Positions 45,901-57,318 of a DNA stretch of 64,000 bases are shown here, in pieces. The notes under the pieces were generated by a model. That model did no database searches, had not been told where the DNA came from, and saw nothing but the letters and a program-made list of their open reading frames with translations. Position 1 is the stretch's first letter, and each line of letters opens with the position of its first letter. The stretch is taken from contig JAHLKC010000021.1 in NCBI GenBank assembly GCA_025449115.1, positions 310,001 through 374,000 of the forward strand. The letters are read 5' to 3'. The DNA comes from Chytridium lagenaria (lineage: Eukaryota; Chytridiomycota; Chytridiomycetes; Chytridiales; Chytridiaceae). Made by a program: the position numbers and the translations under genes.

Positions 45901-47998
45901 ATGACGTTCGTGAAGAGGGGTGCTGTTGCGGATGAAAGGATACAACGGGGCGCCGCGCAACCGAAATGGAAGTTGAGGATACCGTTCTTTGCGTTGATGT
46001 TTTCGTATATTGCCGTGTCAGTTGTCATCGTAGGGATTATTGGGTGGTAAGGAATTTTGTATGCGTTCATTAGGGTTTTACTGGATATGGTTTTTGAGTG
46101 GGTGAGTGGGGAAGGGAGGTGTTTGGGTTTGCGAAGGCGTGCCAAGTGGCGTTTTGTTGTGATGGAGTAAACGGTTGTTTATAAGTAGACATGGGATCCA
46201 GTCTCAACTGACGCGGGAAACGCTATATAAAATAATATTAGTGTGGGAACGGACGTGCTGTAATTTAAAAAACGAGGTGTTCGATCCGCAACTACAGGAT
46301 GGCCTTGTTTCCAAAACATCCGCAAAGACGGCTGTTTCTAAATTGGTCTCTTGTTGCGATTACTAGGAAATTTACGATAGATTCGGCAAATGCAAGTTTG
46401 TATGAACTCGCCAACAAGATCCAAACAAGAGCCGTCAGCCAGATTTAGTAACTCTGTGCTTCAAAGCGCGAGGGTTGTGAATCAAGTGACTGGCTTACAG
46501 GCTGAGCTGTTCAAGGTGTGTGTGGTTTTTGTGTTTTTCTTCCGTTATTTATTAAAAGATTTTTTGTGTATGCTAATGAACGACTTGTACAGACAAAACA
46601 CCTGGTCGTTTTTGGATGCAAGAAGGCGGCCAGCTTTTAGAGGGATGGTTTCTGTTCTAAAACAATTTAGACTATGGGTGAGCGATTGCAAGATACTTGA
46701 CTTACTTCCCTTTCTTTTTCTTTTTTTTCCTTTTCACTATGCGACTGGGCTCCTAAACTATTAACGTTACATATTTCAATATTTGACCTCTTACCTCTTT
46801 ATTCCTTAACCGAAAACCAAGACTGCCGGAGTCCTCGTACGGTTTAGGAACAGCGATATAGTGCAGTACAGCTTCCCCGAAGATTTTGACGACACAACAT
46901 TAAGAAGAGTAGGTTCATTTCTTTTTTATCAAGCTTCATTTTCTTAACTCAAAACTTTAGAGTGAAAGCGTGGGAGGTATCGAGCAGACACATATTTGCG
47001 ATAGCGACGGAATCTCCGTCGCAGTTGATCCAACATCACCCAGTATTCCACGCGCAGAGATGAATGAAAATGGAGGGGTTTTCCCAACATTTAGTCTAAG
47101 CTATCCATGGAGGAAAGGTTCGTACTTTTGTCATAATATACATTTTTAATAACGAGAAAAAAAGCCATATACATTCGAACCGTCGTCACCACAACCAACA
47201 ACTTCACTTCCGAAACCCTAACCTTTGCATCCGAATGGTCCATGTCAGAACAAGGACACCGTGTTATCCGTATCCTTCAAAAATTTAAGAATGAAATGTT
47301 CTCTGCCGCTATTGAATTAGAGACTGGAACGTCCTTTGGACGAGCGATAACTCGACGCTTGTAAAAGATTCAGAGATCCCAACCGTCACATCAACACAGC
47401 ATTTGTTCGTATCAGCGTTTTCCGAGTGGTTGTTGGCGAGTTATAGAAAAGACACTGTGGCGGAAAGTCTTGACGCGCTGGATACTGATATTATGACGAA
47501 TCAGCGTGATGTAGTCATTGGACGCAACGTGGCTGGGAAGTCGTTCATTACGCATCACGAGATTCGGGTTTGCGCAGTTCAAGTTCAGGTCATCTTGGAT
47601 TGTTCTAACGTTTCTGAACATGGATGAACTGAACGCTCAAGTCCGAAGTGACTACAAAACGAACAGAATCCATCGTTTTCTCCATCATGGGTGGTGTTGT
47701 CTTCATGGGCACGTTATTCGCCTTCTTGATGTCACGGCAGATCAAACTTGTGGTTCGACAGATTGTGACGTTAAAAGATCTGCGACTCAATGAAGTGTTA
47801 ACTCATGAACGGAGCATGAAGCGAACGTCCTTTGTGTTGGAGTTGGCTGATCTTCAGCATTCCTTTTGTGAAATGGTGTTGACTTTTGTCACGCATCTCA
47901 AGTTTGGGGATGCTGCCGCTGTAGCGGATTTGGGGATTAGGGAAGAACCGACGTTGGGGAATGAACCGGATCCATCGGATTTACCTACAGCGTCATGA
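45901..47998 (+). CDS. Membrane receptor: extracellular sensor plus HAMP-like region, no output domain seen
   Basis: The start MTFVKRGAVADERIQRG precedes a helix (FFALMFSYIAVSVVIVGIIG). An intron of about 320 nt (46047-46366) joins W to KFTIDSANASLYELANKIQT. The outer domain continues NSVLQSARVVNQVTGLQAEL, AGVLVRFRNSDIVQYSFPED, HICDSDGISVAVDPTSPS, ASEWSMSEQGHRVIRILQKF, QHLFVSAFSEWLLASYRKDT and ITHHEIR. A second helix (SIVFSIMGGVVFMGTLFAFL) leads to a HAMP-like linker: SRQIKLVVRQIVTLKDLRLN and LADLQHSFCEMVLTFVTHLK. This layout is the one that precedes class III cyclase domains in zoosporic fungi, but the frame stops at 47998 without a cyclase. The same frame reopens for 54 codons after the TGA, to 48166 (LNELLSDFNIPLRHDALAYV). 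Frame changes occur near 46440, 47345 and 47590. Confidence 0.6.
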
Positions 47999-48902
47999 TG
48001 CGCTGCTCTTAATGAGCTTCTCTCAGACTTTAATATCCCGCTACGTCACGATGCCCTCGCGTACGTGTTGATGTCATCAAATATCGCCTGTGAAGGAAGC
48101 GGATATATGTTTCTGATGATGGAACCGTTCCGTAGACTGGCTGCTATAGCCAAACCCGCACGATAGAGACGTCTCTACTTAAACCTCCCTCAACCGACGA
48201 TACCCTTTACGCTTTGGTCCCATGTTGATATGCTTGTAAATAAACGTAATTCAGCAAATACTGCATGCTTTTGCATATCTGGAATGAACTTGTCTGTTTA
48301 CGACGAGGGATTGCTAGTGTCTTTGTAAACGAGCTATGGTCTTACTATATTTATCGATGAAATATAATTTTTACTTACCGATTTCGAGCTGTCTTGGAGT
48401 ATTGCGCACCTTTGACACGTGAGATATCCTTTTAGATAATTCTGGATATTTTTAAACGATGAGAGATGATCCTATCTTGAACAGAGCTATCATGCTGAAT
48501 GAAACAGTCGAGCCCTTGTCAATGCGTCACAGTTTCTATGGTCAATTGAATATTTTTGGAGTGGTTTATTGAACAACAAAAACAATACAGAAAAGATACT
48601 AAGACCAGCAACAAGGAAAAAAAACAAGCTCGGAAATGGAAAAGTAATCAACGGAAAAAAGAAGGTTTTAAAGCATAACAGATATAGAACCGAAATGAAA
48701 AGCCGTTAATAAGAAAGAAGCAAAACATTCAGACGCTTCGTCTTCGAAAATAGGTCTAGGCGCGATGTCTCGCTTCGAACCTTGCTCGGAGAACCTCCGA
48801 CGTCAGACGGATTAACAGAGCAACCATATTACACCCGATCATAGCCCCGTCACTTAGGGGTACCATTCCTCGGTTCATCATTCCGTGTTTACAGGAGTTT
48901 CC
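47999..48902. other. Region downstream of the receptor
   Basis: The first 170 bases stay open in the receptor's frame and may be coding. After 48170 the DNA is AT-rich with no supported gene. A small hairpin CGGAG-AAC-CTCCG lies at 48787-48799. The last part is the 3' flank of the minus-strand repeat protein. Confidence 0.4.
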
Positions 48903-51811
48903 TCATTGGTAACCGGCGGAATTACTGTCGGGTTTGTCGAGGATAATCGCCTGCGCCTTTCTCCTCCTTCTCCAAGTCGATGATCCGGAAGGGCGGTTTT
49001 CACCAGCTGAGTCGGTGGCTGCAGTGGTCAATGCAGTACTGGGTGTCGTTGTGCGCCTTCGCCTTCTCCTTCTTCTCCAAGTCGATGATCCGGAAGGGCG
49101 GTTTTCACCAGCTGAGTCGGTGGCTGCAGTGTCTAATGCAGTACTGGGTGTCATTGTGCGCCTTCGCCGTCTTCTCCTTCTCCAGTCGGTGATCCGGAAG
49201 GTCGATTCTTCTGCAGACGAATCAATTTGATGGAGTGACTTCAGCATCGGTTGAGGTACCGGTAGAAGTCTTCACCGATGTCGGCCTTCGTCGCCTTCTC
49301 CTTCTCCAGGTCGGTGATCTGGAAGGTCGATTCTCTGCAGACGAACCAACTGATGGAGTGACCTCAGTATCGGTATCGGTTAGAAGCCTTCACTGATGTG
49401 GGCCTTTGTCGTCTTCTCCTTCTCCCGGTCCGTGATTTGGAACGTCGATTCTCTGCAGACGAACAGTTGATGGAGTGACTTCAGTATCGGTGTCGGTATC
49501 GGTATCGGTAGAAGTCTTCACCGATGTGGGCCTTCGTCGTCTAGTCGGTGATCCGGTAGGCCTTCGTCGTCTGGTCGGTGATCCGGAAGGTCGATTCTCT
49601 GCAGTCGAACCAATTGATGGAGAGACTTCAGTATCGGTTGAGGTATCAGTTGAGGTATCGGTTGAGGTATCGGTTGAGGTACCGGTAGAAGTCTTTCGCG
49701 ATTTCTTTCCAGCCTTCGAACCCCGCTTGAAAGCTTGCTTGCCGAAGGCCGCTTTCTTGCTTCTACCGAGTCCGCCCTTTCGCGATTTACCGGCTTTGAA
49801 ACCGAGATTGAGGGCTTTCTTTCCAAAAGCATTTTTCTTGATTCCGCCGAATCCAGCCTTTTCGCGATCTACCAGCCTTGGATCCCAGCTTAAGAGCTTT
49901 CTTGCCGAAGGCCGCCTTCTTCCTTCCACCGAGTCCGCCCTTTCGTGATTTACCAGCCTTGGATCCCAGCTTAAGAGCTTTCTTGCCGAAGGCCGCCTTC
50001 TTGCTTCCGCCGAATCCAGCCTTTCGCGATCTACCAGCCTTGGATCCCAGCTTAAGAGCTTTCTTGCCGAAGGCCGCCTTCTTCCTTCCACCGAGTCCGC
50101 TCTTTCGTGATTTACCAGCCTTGGATCCATCTTAAGAGCCTTCTTGCCGAAGGCCCCCTTCTTGCTTCCACCCTTTCGCGATTTACCAGCCTTGGATCCC
50201 ATCTTAAGAGCCTTCTTGCCGAAGGCCCCCTTCTTGCTTCCACCCTTTCGCGATTTACCAGCCTTGGATCCCATCTTAAGAGCCTTCTTGCGAAGGCCCT
50301 CTTCTTGCTTCCACCGAGTCCACCCTTTCGCGATTTACCAGCCTTGGATCCCATCTTAAGAGCCTTCTTTGCCGAAGGCCCCCTTCTTGCTTCCTCCGAG
50401 TCCGCCCTTTCGCGATTTACCAGCCTTGGATCCCAACTTCAGAGCTTTCTTGCCTAGGGCCGCCTTCTTGCTTCCCCAAGTCCACCCTTTCGCGATTTAC
50501 CAGCCTTAGATCCGAGCTTAAAAGCTTTCTTGCCGAGGGCCCCCTTCTTGCTTCCACCGAGTCCGCCCTTTCGCGATTTGCCGGCCTTGGATCCCAGCTT
50601 AAGAGCTTTCTTGCCTAGGGCCGCCTTCTTGCTTCCTCCGAGTCCGCCCTTTCGCAATTTACCAGCCTTGGATCCCAGATTAAGAGCTTTCTTGCCGAGG
50701 GCCGACTTCTTGCTTCCACCAAGTCCGCCCTTTCGCGATTTACCAGCCTTGGATCCCAACTTAAGAGCTTTCTTGCCGAAGGCCGCCTTCTTGCTTCCAC
50801 CGAGTCCACCCTTTCGCGATTTACCAGCCTTGGATCCCAGCTTGAGAGCCTTCTTGCCGAGGGATGCTTTGTTACTTTTAGTCTTTTGCGATTTCTCGCT
50901 ACCTGTCCTGTTGGGTTTTTTGCCAGCAGGTACCTTTTGCTTTCCACCAAGCCGAGTCTTTTTCGATTCCTTCACGGCCTCGTTATCCGCCTCGTTATTA
51001 CCGATAGAGAGTAATTTGGCGCCAAGTTTTCGACTTTTGCTTGAGACCGTATCGCCCGATGCCGATCCGAGTAGTGATGAAGCACCTGCCATGACCTTTG
51101 ACGGAAGGTTTAAGTATTTATGTGTAAAAAGCAGTAAACTATAATGTCACTTACATCAGCTGCTTGAGAGCCTGCTGTCGACTTCAACATATCGAGACCG
51201 GCCCCAACTGTGGAGCCTGCTAACATATTTGAGACCGGCCCCAACCTTGGAGCCTGCTAACATATTGAGACCGGCCCCAACCTTGGAGCCTGCTTTCGAC
51301 TTAAACATATCGAGACCTGCCCCAGCTATGGAGCCTAAGAATTCATCGTCTCGAGCTCTTGGTACGAGTCGGCTTGAAGTCTTGCCGACTTCGACGGCTG
51401 GAGGGACTTCGATGGTGACTAATGGGGGTGAGTTGAATGAAATAAAACGAAAGCCTTACTTTGATCATCCATGTCTTCCGCAAGTTCTGGGTCGACTCCA
51501 GGGGTGCCTCGAGAGATGGATGAGGAAGAGAGAGAACCTGGGGATTCTGTGTTGATGAGTGAAGTTGATGACGGAGCGGCTGCTGCTTGAGGACGATTCA
51601 TCACCCGTGGATGTCAAAGAAATGGATGCGATCCCTTCATTATCATCGGAACAGGTAATGATCTCACGTTCAATGCATGAAGGAAGACGGAGATGAGGAG
51701 AACGTAGAGTGTCCATGCTATACCGTCGATGCTGCATGACGGTACGCAGCTGAAATGGAAGGGGGATCTGGACGTTGCAACTATGATAAAGATATTTATC
51801 TGTAGTTTCAT
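48903..51811 (-). CDS. Large secreted lysine/arginine-rich repeat protein (silaffin-like composition)
   Basis: No known family. The start region has a hydrophobic N-terminus (MKLQINIFIIVATS, and WTLYVLLISVFLHAL in a near frame) that looks like a signal peptide. Exon 1 is Ser/Pro-rich. A 41-nt intron (51459-51419) leads to short repeats of KVGAGLNMLAGS. A second intron (51154-51096) leads to exon 3. This carries about 14-15 tandem 27-residue units of KALKLGSKAGKSRKGG plus LGGSKKAAFGK, then TSTDTSTDTSTDTE repeats, then GSPTRRRRPT units, and two 35-residue units with SAGENRPSGSSTWRRRR. It ends at 48903. About 900 residues in all, extremely basic. Frame slips inside the repeats (about 50460, 50330, 50290, 50150, 49940) are probably sequencing error. 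Minus-strand sense is chosen because the exons, splice sites and signal peptide are collinear. Confidence 0.55.
48966..49215 (-). repeat. 105-bp tandem repeat encoding poly-Arg units
   Basis: CAAGTCGATGATCCGGAAGG at 48974 recurs at 49079 with near-identical following sequence, and a shorter variant begins near 49184. Each unit encodes SAGENRPSGSSTW plus a run of Arg, then TTTPSTAL. Further, more diverged relatives continue to about 49600 at the C-terminal side of the basic repeat protein. Confidence 0.8.
49690..50880 (-). repeat. About 15 tandem copies of an 81-bp coding unit
   Basis: TTTACCAGCCTTGGATCCC or a close variant recurs at roughly 80-base spacing (about 49866, 49945, 50028, 50106, 50171, 50251, 50329, 50413, 50492, 50573, 50653, 50735, 50817, with diverged copies at 49784 and 49698). 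The usual unit is 81 bp (27 codons); a shorter form lacking the GLG part occurs at about 50106-50250. Copies are alike enough to suggest recent expansion. Confidence 0.88.
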
Positions 51812-52500
51812 GGTAGACAGGAGGGGGGGATTTTTAAGGTCTGTGAGGTATGCTTTCCCGTGTCTCGTGTGAGATATTGAACGGGTAAGTTTTTTTTTGT
51901 TTTGTTTCCACTTGAAAAACTGAGGGCAATAAAATTGTCATATTGGTTTGGCTGAGAAGTTGGAAGGGAAGTTTTTTTGTTTACAGGCCTGGCTGAAGAA
52001 GTTGCGTGAGTGTGTACGTTGTGTCAAGAGGGCAGCGCCATATAACCCCTTTAGTGCGTGTAACTTTAGCAGCTGCACTCTGAGCCCGTACTGAAGTTCA
52101 ATTACATGCCGTTTCTTATAAGTGTTTTCGGCCACGGTTGGCTAGACTCTCCCGCTGTTATTTATTACCTTACGCACGCTTTGGCCCAATAATATAATAC
52201 CAAAGTGTATATGAATTATCAAAATCTGTCTGTCTCCATTTTACCATGCTTTTTTTTTTTATCACGTACATCAGAAGGATCTTTCTGAGCCTGTGGATGC
52301 ATCTGTAAACACCGCATTGAAAATCTTCCCAGTTTTTCATTGAAGGACAACATACACAGAAATAGAAAGGATCGGCCATTGTTTTTTTTTTTACTTTACT
52401 TTATTGCCGTTGGATCTAATTGATCATTCGATGTATATGCAGCAGTCAAAGCACTATAACCAGCAGTAACATTGTTAAGGAAAACCCACCATATTTCACT
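51812..52500. other. Intergenic region upstream of the basic repeat protein
   Basis: The promoter side of the repeat-protein gene. Minus-strand frames at 51938-52135 and 52170-52379 exist, but no motif supports them. Confidence 0.4.
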
Positions 52501-52734
52501 TCATATCTTTTCCGCGATTTCGTTCTCTATTATTTCTTCCATTGACGCCAAAGGCATTTTTCCATGATAAACTACAAAGTGCATGCAGACGTGTAGGAGT
52601 CCTGACGTTACCGCCAACGTCAACAACCGGTGCCAGAATAAATCAATATCAATGAAAACACTCGCATTTTGACAGAAAAGATTCCGCAACAGCGACGCAG
52701 AAAGAAAAGAAATCATGACGATTTGATAGAGCAC
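52501..52734 (-). CDS. Small hydrophobic hypothetical protein
   Basis: A complete 77-codon frame: a hydrophobic start (MLYQIVMISFLSASLLRNLF), then DLFWHRLLTLAVTSGLLHVC and an acidic end (MEEIIENEIAEKI). The two hydrophobic stretches suggest a signal peptide or membrane protein. It is not recognised and could be a chance frame or one exon of a larger gene. Confidence 0.28.
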   Translation of the reverse strand: MLYQIVMISFLSASLLRNLFCQNASVFIDIDLFWHRLLTLAVTSGLLHVCMHFVVYHGKMPLASMEEIIENEIAEKI

Positions 52735-53034
52735 ATGAAGCAGATATTCAAGAACAGGACACTTGACAACCGCATTTATTCTTTAGATGGATGATAGCCC
52801 CCTTTATGCCAGGTTTAGTTTTGTATCCGACTACAGATCCCTCGTTCTATTTATAACTCATTGACGCCTTCACGGCTCAGCGACTCCTTCCGTTGTCGCT
52901 GTCGTTGTTGTTGTTTTTAGGTAAACGTCATTCTGGTGATAGCGACAAGTCTGGTATTGAAATTGTCACGTAGACGTTCCACCTCTTTTTTTTTTTTTTT
53001 TTTTTTTTTTTCGAACAAATATACAAATCAAACT
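52735..53034. promoter_or_regulatory. Promoter region of the pescadillo gene with a T26 tract
   Basis: An uninterrupted run of 26 T at 52986-53011 ends 23 bases before the pescadillo ATG. Poly(dA:dT) tracts exclude nucleosomes and are common before ribosome-biogenesis genes in fungi; the role here is inferred from position. Confidence 0.5.
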
Positions 53035-56000
53035 ATGGGCAAGATTTTAAAGAAGGTGAGCGTCATCCATCCGTCCGTCGATAGAGCACCATCGGCGTTC
53101 TTTGTCGTATTTGCGAGGGTTATGGAGATGGTGTTAGAGGTAGCGAATGGACTAACCAACATGGTTATTTTGATATACAGGGTGAGAAGGGTGCGGCTTC
53201 AAATTACATCACAAGAACGCAGGCCATCAGGAAGCTTCAGCTAGGTCTGGCGGACTTCAGGTTAGTTTTACACCCACCCATTACCTCCTTTTTACTGGTG
53301 ACTGAGGTTCTAAAACTGAATGCATTTTTGTATAAAGACGGATATGCATTTTGAAAGGAATCTATCCGCATGAGCCCAAGAACAAGAAGAAGGTCGGGAA
53401 GGGTTCGACGGCGCCCCGTACCTACTACTTTAAGAAAGACATTCAATTCTTGCTCCACGAGCCGATTCTTCAAAAGTTTCGTGAGATCAAGGCTCACCAG
53501 CGCAAGCTTTTTAAGGCATTGACAAAGAGGGAATGGAGTGTTGCAAAGAGTTTGGAGACTCAGACTCCCAAGTATACTTTGGACCATGTCATTAAGGAAA
53601 GGTGAGCAAAAGGGTCTTTTCAATTCTTTCTCTTAATAGCGAAAGAGAATGTAAATGCTAACGTGGATGCAGATATCCTTCATTTGCCGATGCATTGAGA
53701 GATCTAGATGACGCTCTCTCCATCATTTTCCTCTTTGCCAGTCTACCTTCGGATACCATCATCAAAGCCTCCCGCATCAAAAACTGTCAAAGCTCGCAAG
53801 CGAATTCCAACATTACATCATGGCCTCCAAGTCTTTGACCAAAGTTTTCCTTTCAATCAAAGGAATTTACTACCAAGCCGAGATCCACGGTCAAGATATC
53901 ACCTGGATCGCTCCGTACCAATTCGCCCTCCAAGTCCCCTCCGATGTTGATCTCAAGATCATGTCCACCTTCCTTGAACTCTACGAGACTCTTCTCAGCT
54001 TTGTCAACTACAAGCTCTACTCTGAACTCAACTTGTCTACCCTCCCAAGATTGACGAGTCACGAGATGCAGGTGGTGCTGGTCTTGCCGCTTACCTGATG
54101 GAATCCGCGGATGGAAAGGAGCTCCTGGATACCCTTGCTGCTAATGGCGGCGAGAAGAGCAGGGATGCCAGGAAGAAGATTCAACGCAGGCTAAAGACGC
54201 TTTCTACAAAGATGGAAGGGATCCAAGGCCACGATGATGAAGAGGTTGAGGATGAAATGGATGAGGATGAACATGCCTCTGCTGATGATCTTGGCATTCC
54301 TAGGGCTGTTGTTGACCCGACCGACATTACCGAGCAGCTCCCATCGCTTGAAGATGACACGATTCAGGACACGGACAAGCATAAGCTTCTTTTCAAAGAT
54401 CTCGTCTTTTACCTTTCCCGTGAGGTTCCCAGAAACTCACTCGAGTTTATCATCAAGTCTTTTGGTGGGAAGGTGGGATGGGATGCGACGTCTGGAAGTG
54501 GATCCGAGTTTGATGAGTCTGATCCTAGGATCACTCATGCGATCATTGATAGACCGATTGCTGAGAATGCGGCGGTGCATCCTAAACGGCAGTACTTGCA
54601 GCCTCAGTGGGTGTATGATTGTGTGAATGCGAAGAAGCTTTTAAAGACAAAGGGTTATCATGTTGGGGAGGAGCTTCCCCCGCATTTGTCGCCTTTTGGA
54701 AACGGGGCTGAGGGGTATGATCCTTTGGAGGGGGGTGATGTTGAGATGAAGGAGGCGGGTGATGAGGAGACTGCTGAAGATGGTGAAGGCGAGGAAGAGG
54801 ATGCAGAAGAAGAAGAGGAGGAGGAGGAAGACGATAAGGAGGATGAGGTATGCTATTGCCTTCTTATTTAATTACGCTTGCTTGCCCTACTCCCTCACCT
54901 TCTTTTTTCTTGCTTTTCCTTGTTTCCTCCTCCCCTTTTCTAACAATATGATTCTATCAGGATGATGATGAAGAGGCTATCTACAAGGCTGAACTTGAAG
55001 CCGAGGCCGCCGGTCTTACGTTTAGCGAGTACCTCGAGAAGAAGGCAAAGGAGGATGCTGCTGTCTCCAAGAAGGCCAAGCCTGACGCAACGGCTGGGAA
55101 GAAGAAGAAGGTCTCACAAGCTGAGACGGAGGCGGCTGAAGAAAAGGAGTTGGCCAAGATGATGATGTCGAAGAAGGATAGGCGTCTTTACAACCAGATT
55201 GAGTTTGGGAAAAAGAAGAAGGCGGATGAGGTGGGTTATTCCTTTTTTTTTTTTATTTGGTTTATTGCCTTTGTTATTTTTTTTCTCTTCTTTTTCATAT
55301 ATGTTGTGGTCACGTTGCGATAGTGTTTTTTAATCATTCTTTTTCCTCTTTTTCCTTTTTTTCTTGTTTCTTTTTTTTGGATACTTGAATAGGCCAACAA
55401 GCTGAGGGAGAAACGTATTGAGCTGGAGAAGGAGGCAAAAAAGGCAGCCAAGAAGCAGGCTGTTGTTGCCACCGTTGAGGAGCCGGAGGAAGCTCCTGCC
55501 CCTAAAAAGGCCAAGAAACAGGCAGTCGTCGCTCCGGTTGAGGAGCCTGAGGAGCCCGTAAAGAAGGACACGAAGAAGGCAGCCAAGAAGCAGACTGTCG
55601 TCACCCCTGTTGAGGAGCCTGAGGAGGTGCCTGTGAAGAAGGACACGAAGAAGGCAGCCAAGAAGCAGGCTGTCGTCACCCCTGTTGAGGAGCCTGAGGA
55701 GGTGCCTGCAAAGAAGGACACAAAGAAGACAGCCAAGAAACAGACTACGGTGGCAGCCCCGATGGAGGAGGATGCGGAAGCACCTGCAAAGAAGCAAGTC
55801 AAGTGGGCCAAGAAGGATGAGTTGAACAAGATTGCAAAGTTTTACAAGAACGAGTCCCCAGTGCTTGGTGTGCATAAACCTAAACCGACTGCGTCTGAGG
55901 TTGCTGCTGCTGAGGAGAAGAAGGACCCGTTGAAGAAGGTGAAGGGGAGTGCGGGGGTGTTGAAAAAGACTAGGACGCCGACGGGGACGCTATTAGGGCT

Positions 56001-56051
56001 ACCAATGCTGCAGGGTTTCAGGTCAAGAAGAAGAATGGAAGTCAGAAGTAG
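53035..56051 (+). CDS. NOP7: Pescadillo homologue, 60S ribosome biogenesis factor
   Basis: Part of the PeBoW complex needed for 27S pre-rRNA processing in the nucleolus. A 7-codon first exon (MGKILKK) and an intron lead to [80 protein letters not shown] and [21 protein letters not shown] linker precedes a BRCT domain ([52 protein letters not shown]). A long acidic run follows, then [40 protein letters not shown], five Lys/Glu repeats ([17 protein letters not shown]) and a basic end. Frame changes: about 53790 (one A short), 54035 and 55995; in the last frame TAG is at 56049-56051. About six introns. The repeat-bearing tail is longer than in yeast Nop7. Confidence 0.93.
55430..55790 (+). repeat. 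Five tandem 60-75 bp coding repeats in the pescadillo tail
   Basis: Units encode KKAAKKQ(A/T)VV followed by xPVEEPEEV(P/A)xKKDT, giving alternating Lys-rich and Pro/Glu-rich blocks; two neighbouring copies (about 55570-55700) are nearly identical at DNA level. Confidence 0.8.
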
Positions 56052-56474
56052 AAGGGGGGTTTTTTTTTGGGATTTTCCGGCATAGATGGTTTTAGTTGTT
56101 TTAGTGTTGTTTTTCTCTTTTTCTCTTTTTTTTAAAGGAGTTGACTCTTGTTCTTTATTATTGTTTTTGGGGTGAGCAAGAAAAGAGCCCATTTTTGTTT
56201 GTTGTTTTGTTTGGTAGGAAAGAGTCGTTTTGATTCCAATAAAACATTTTCGGATATGCATTTGTATTTATTATTTATTTATTTTTCATTGCGAGCAGTT
56301 ATCAATAGGGTGAAGCTGATGAACTGGGAATTTAAGGAATTTAGAAAAAAGTTGGAGGCTCTCAACTCCCTGCCATTCATTCTCGCCATTAGGTTTGTCA
56401 GTCTGTCCATTCTGTTAGACTCAGAACTAATAGTAAAATGTTTAAAATAAATAAATACTTAAGCTGTCCTCTGT

Positions 56475-56615
56475 AGCCGCAACAATGGTGAGCCCGTAGG
56501 GCGACGCTTTACATGTAACGATACAAGAATCCTTCATGATCCCCTTGCCCCTTACTTAGTCCAGCTTTCTCCACTCAGGCCGCAACTTACTGCGAGCCCG
56601 CAGGGCGAAACTTTG
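56475..56615 (+). repeat. Paired segments with GCCCG(T/C)AGGGC hairpins
   Basis: GCCGCAAC followed by GAGCCCGTAGGGCGACGCTT ends near 56510; GCCGCAAC followed by GAGCCCGCAGGGCGAAACTT ends near 56614. The inverted repeats GCCC-GTA-GGGC (56492-56502) and GCCC-GCA-GGGC (56596-56606) are perfect and 104 bp apart. Confidence 0.7.
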
Positions 56616-57318
56616 ATACTAAATGACTGATCCCTTGCAATCCCTCCCCTTCCTTTGTCCAAATCCCCATTGTTCCTTTAAAAGGACACACCGCCAGGGG
56701 CGCTGCCGGCTGCGTTACCACCGTCTCCTTTGGTGCCGCTGCCGCCGCTGGACTGCTGTCATCTTTGTCTGGTCAACGCTTCCCATCCCAATCTCCTTAC
56801 TCATTTGGAGATTATTTACAACTATGATCATATTTATTTCCTACTACAAGTAAAATTTTGAACACACTTTAATAGAACCACCCAGTGTTGCTTTTTGTGG
56901 TTGTGAGTACAGATCCGCATGAAGTGAAATGAAATTACAGGACTTCAGCAATTTCATTCACTTTAAGGAACGTAGTTCCGCTTTAGAAATACCCTTCTTC
57001 GTATCCATCCGCTCACATACTCACCTAATCCATCCTTGACCCATTGGCACATTAACGACAGCAGTCCTTCTATCGTGTTCGTGTATCTGTTATGGCCTTA
57101 TGGGGTTCAAATCCCCAAATTGGCTGATAAATGTCTCTTATAAGCAAATGAACGACACCTATCAATCATCTAGCAGATGAGGCTCGCTGAGCGGTGGTCA
57201 GTGAGAATTTCAACACAGCGACGTCTCTACGGGTTTATTCGGGATTCTGACCTGTTATTCTGCTACTACTGGACTGCTGGACTTGTACAGCATGGCGATT
57301 TCTGTTGGAATGTAAAAG

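Noticed and set aside
46270..46300. GTTCGATCC, a possible tRNA B box in the receptor's first intron
   Set aside because: Flanking bases cannot form a T stem and no cloverleaf is visible.
48966..50880. CRISPR-like array
   Set aside because: The repeats are direct, coding, without unique spacers, and in a eukaryotic gene.
50530..51144. Plus-strand 204-codon Pro/Leu/Phe-rich frame across the repeat array, and its neighbours at 49475-50457
   Set aside because: It is the antisense of an 81-bp repeat. The minus strand has collinear exons, GT..AG introns and a signal-peptide-like start; the plus strand has none.
57085..57130. tRNA-like B box (GGGGTTCAAATCCCC)
   Set aside because: The T-arm could form, but I find no matching acceptor stem, A box or anticodon arm upstream at the right distance.
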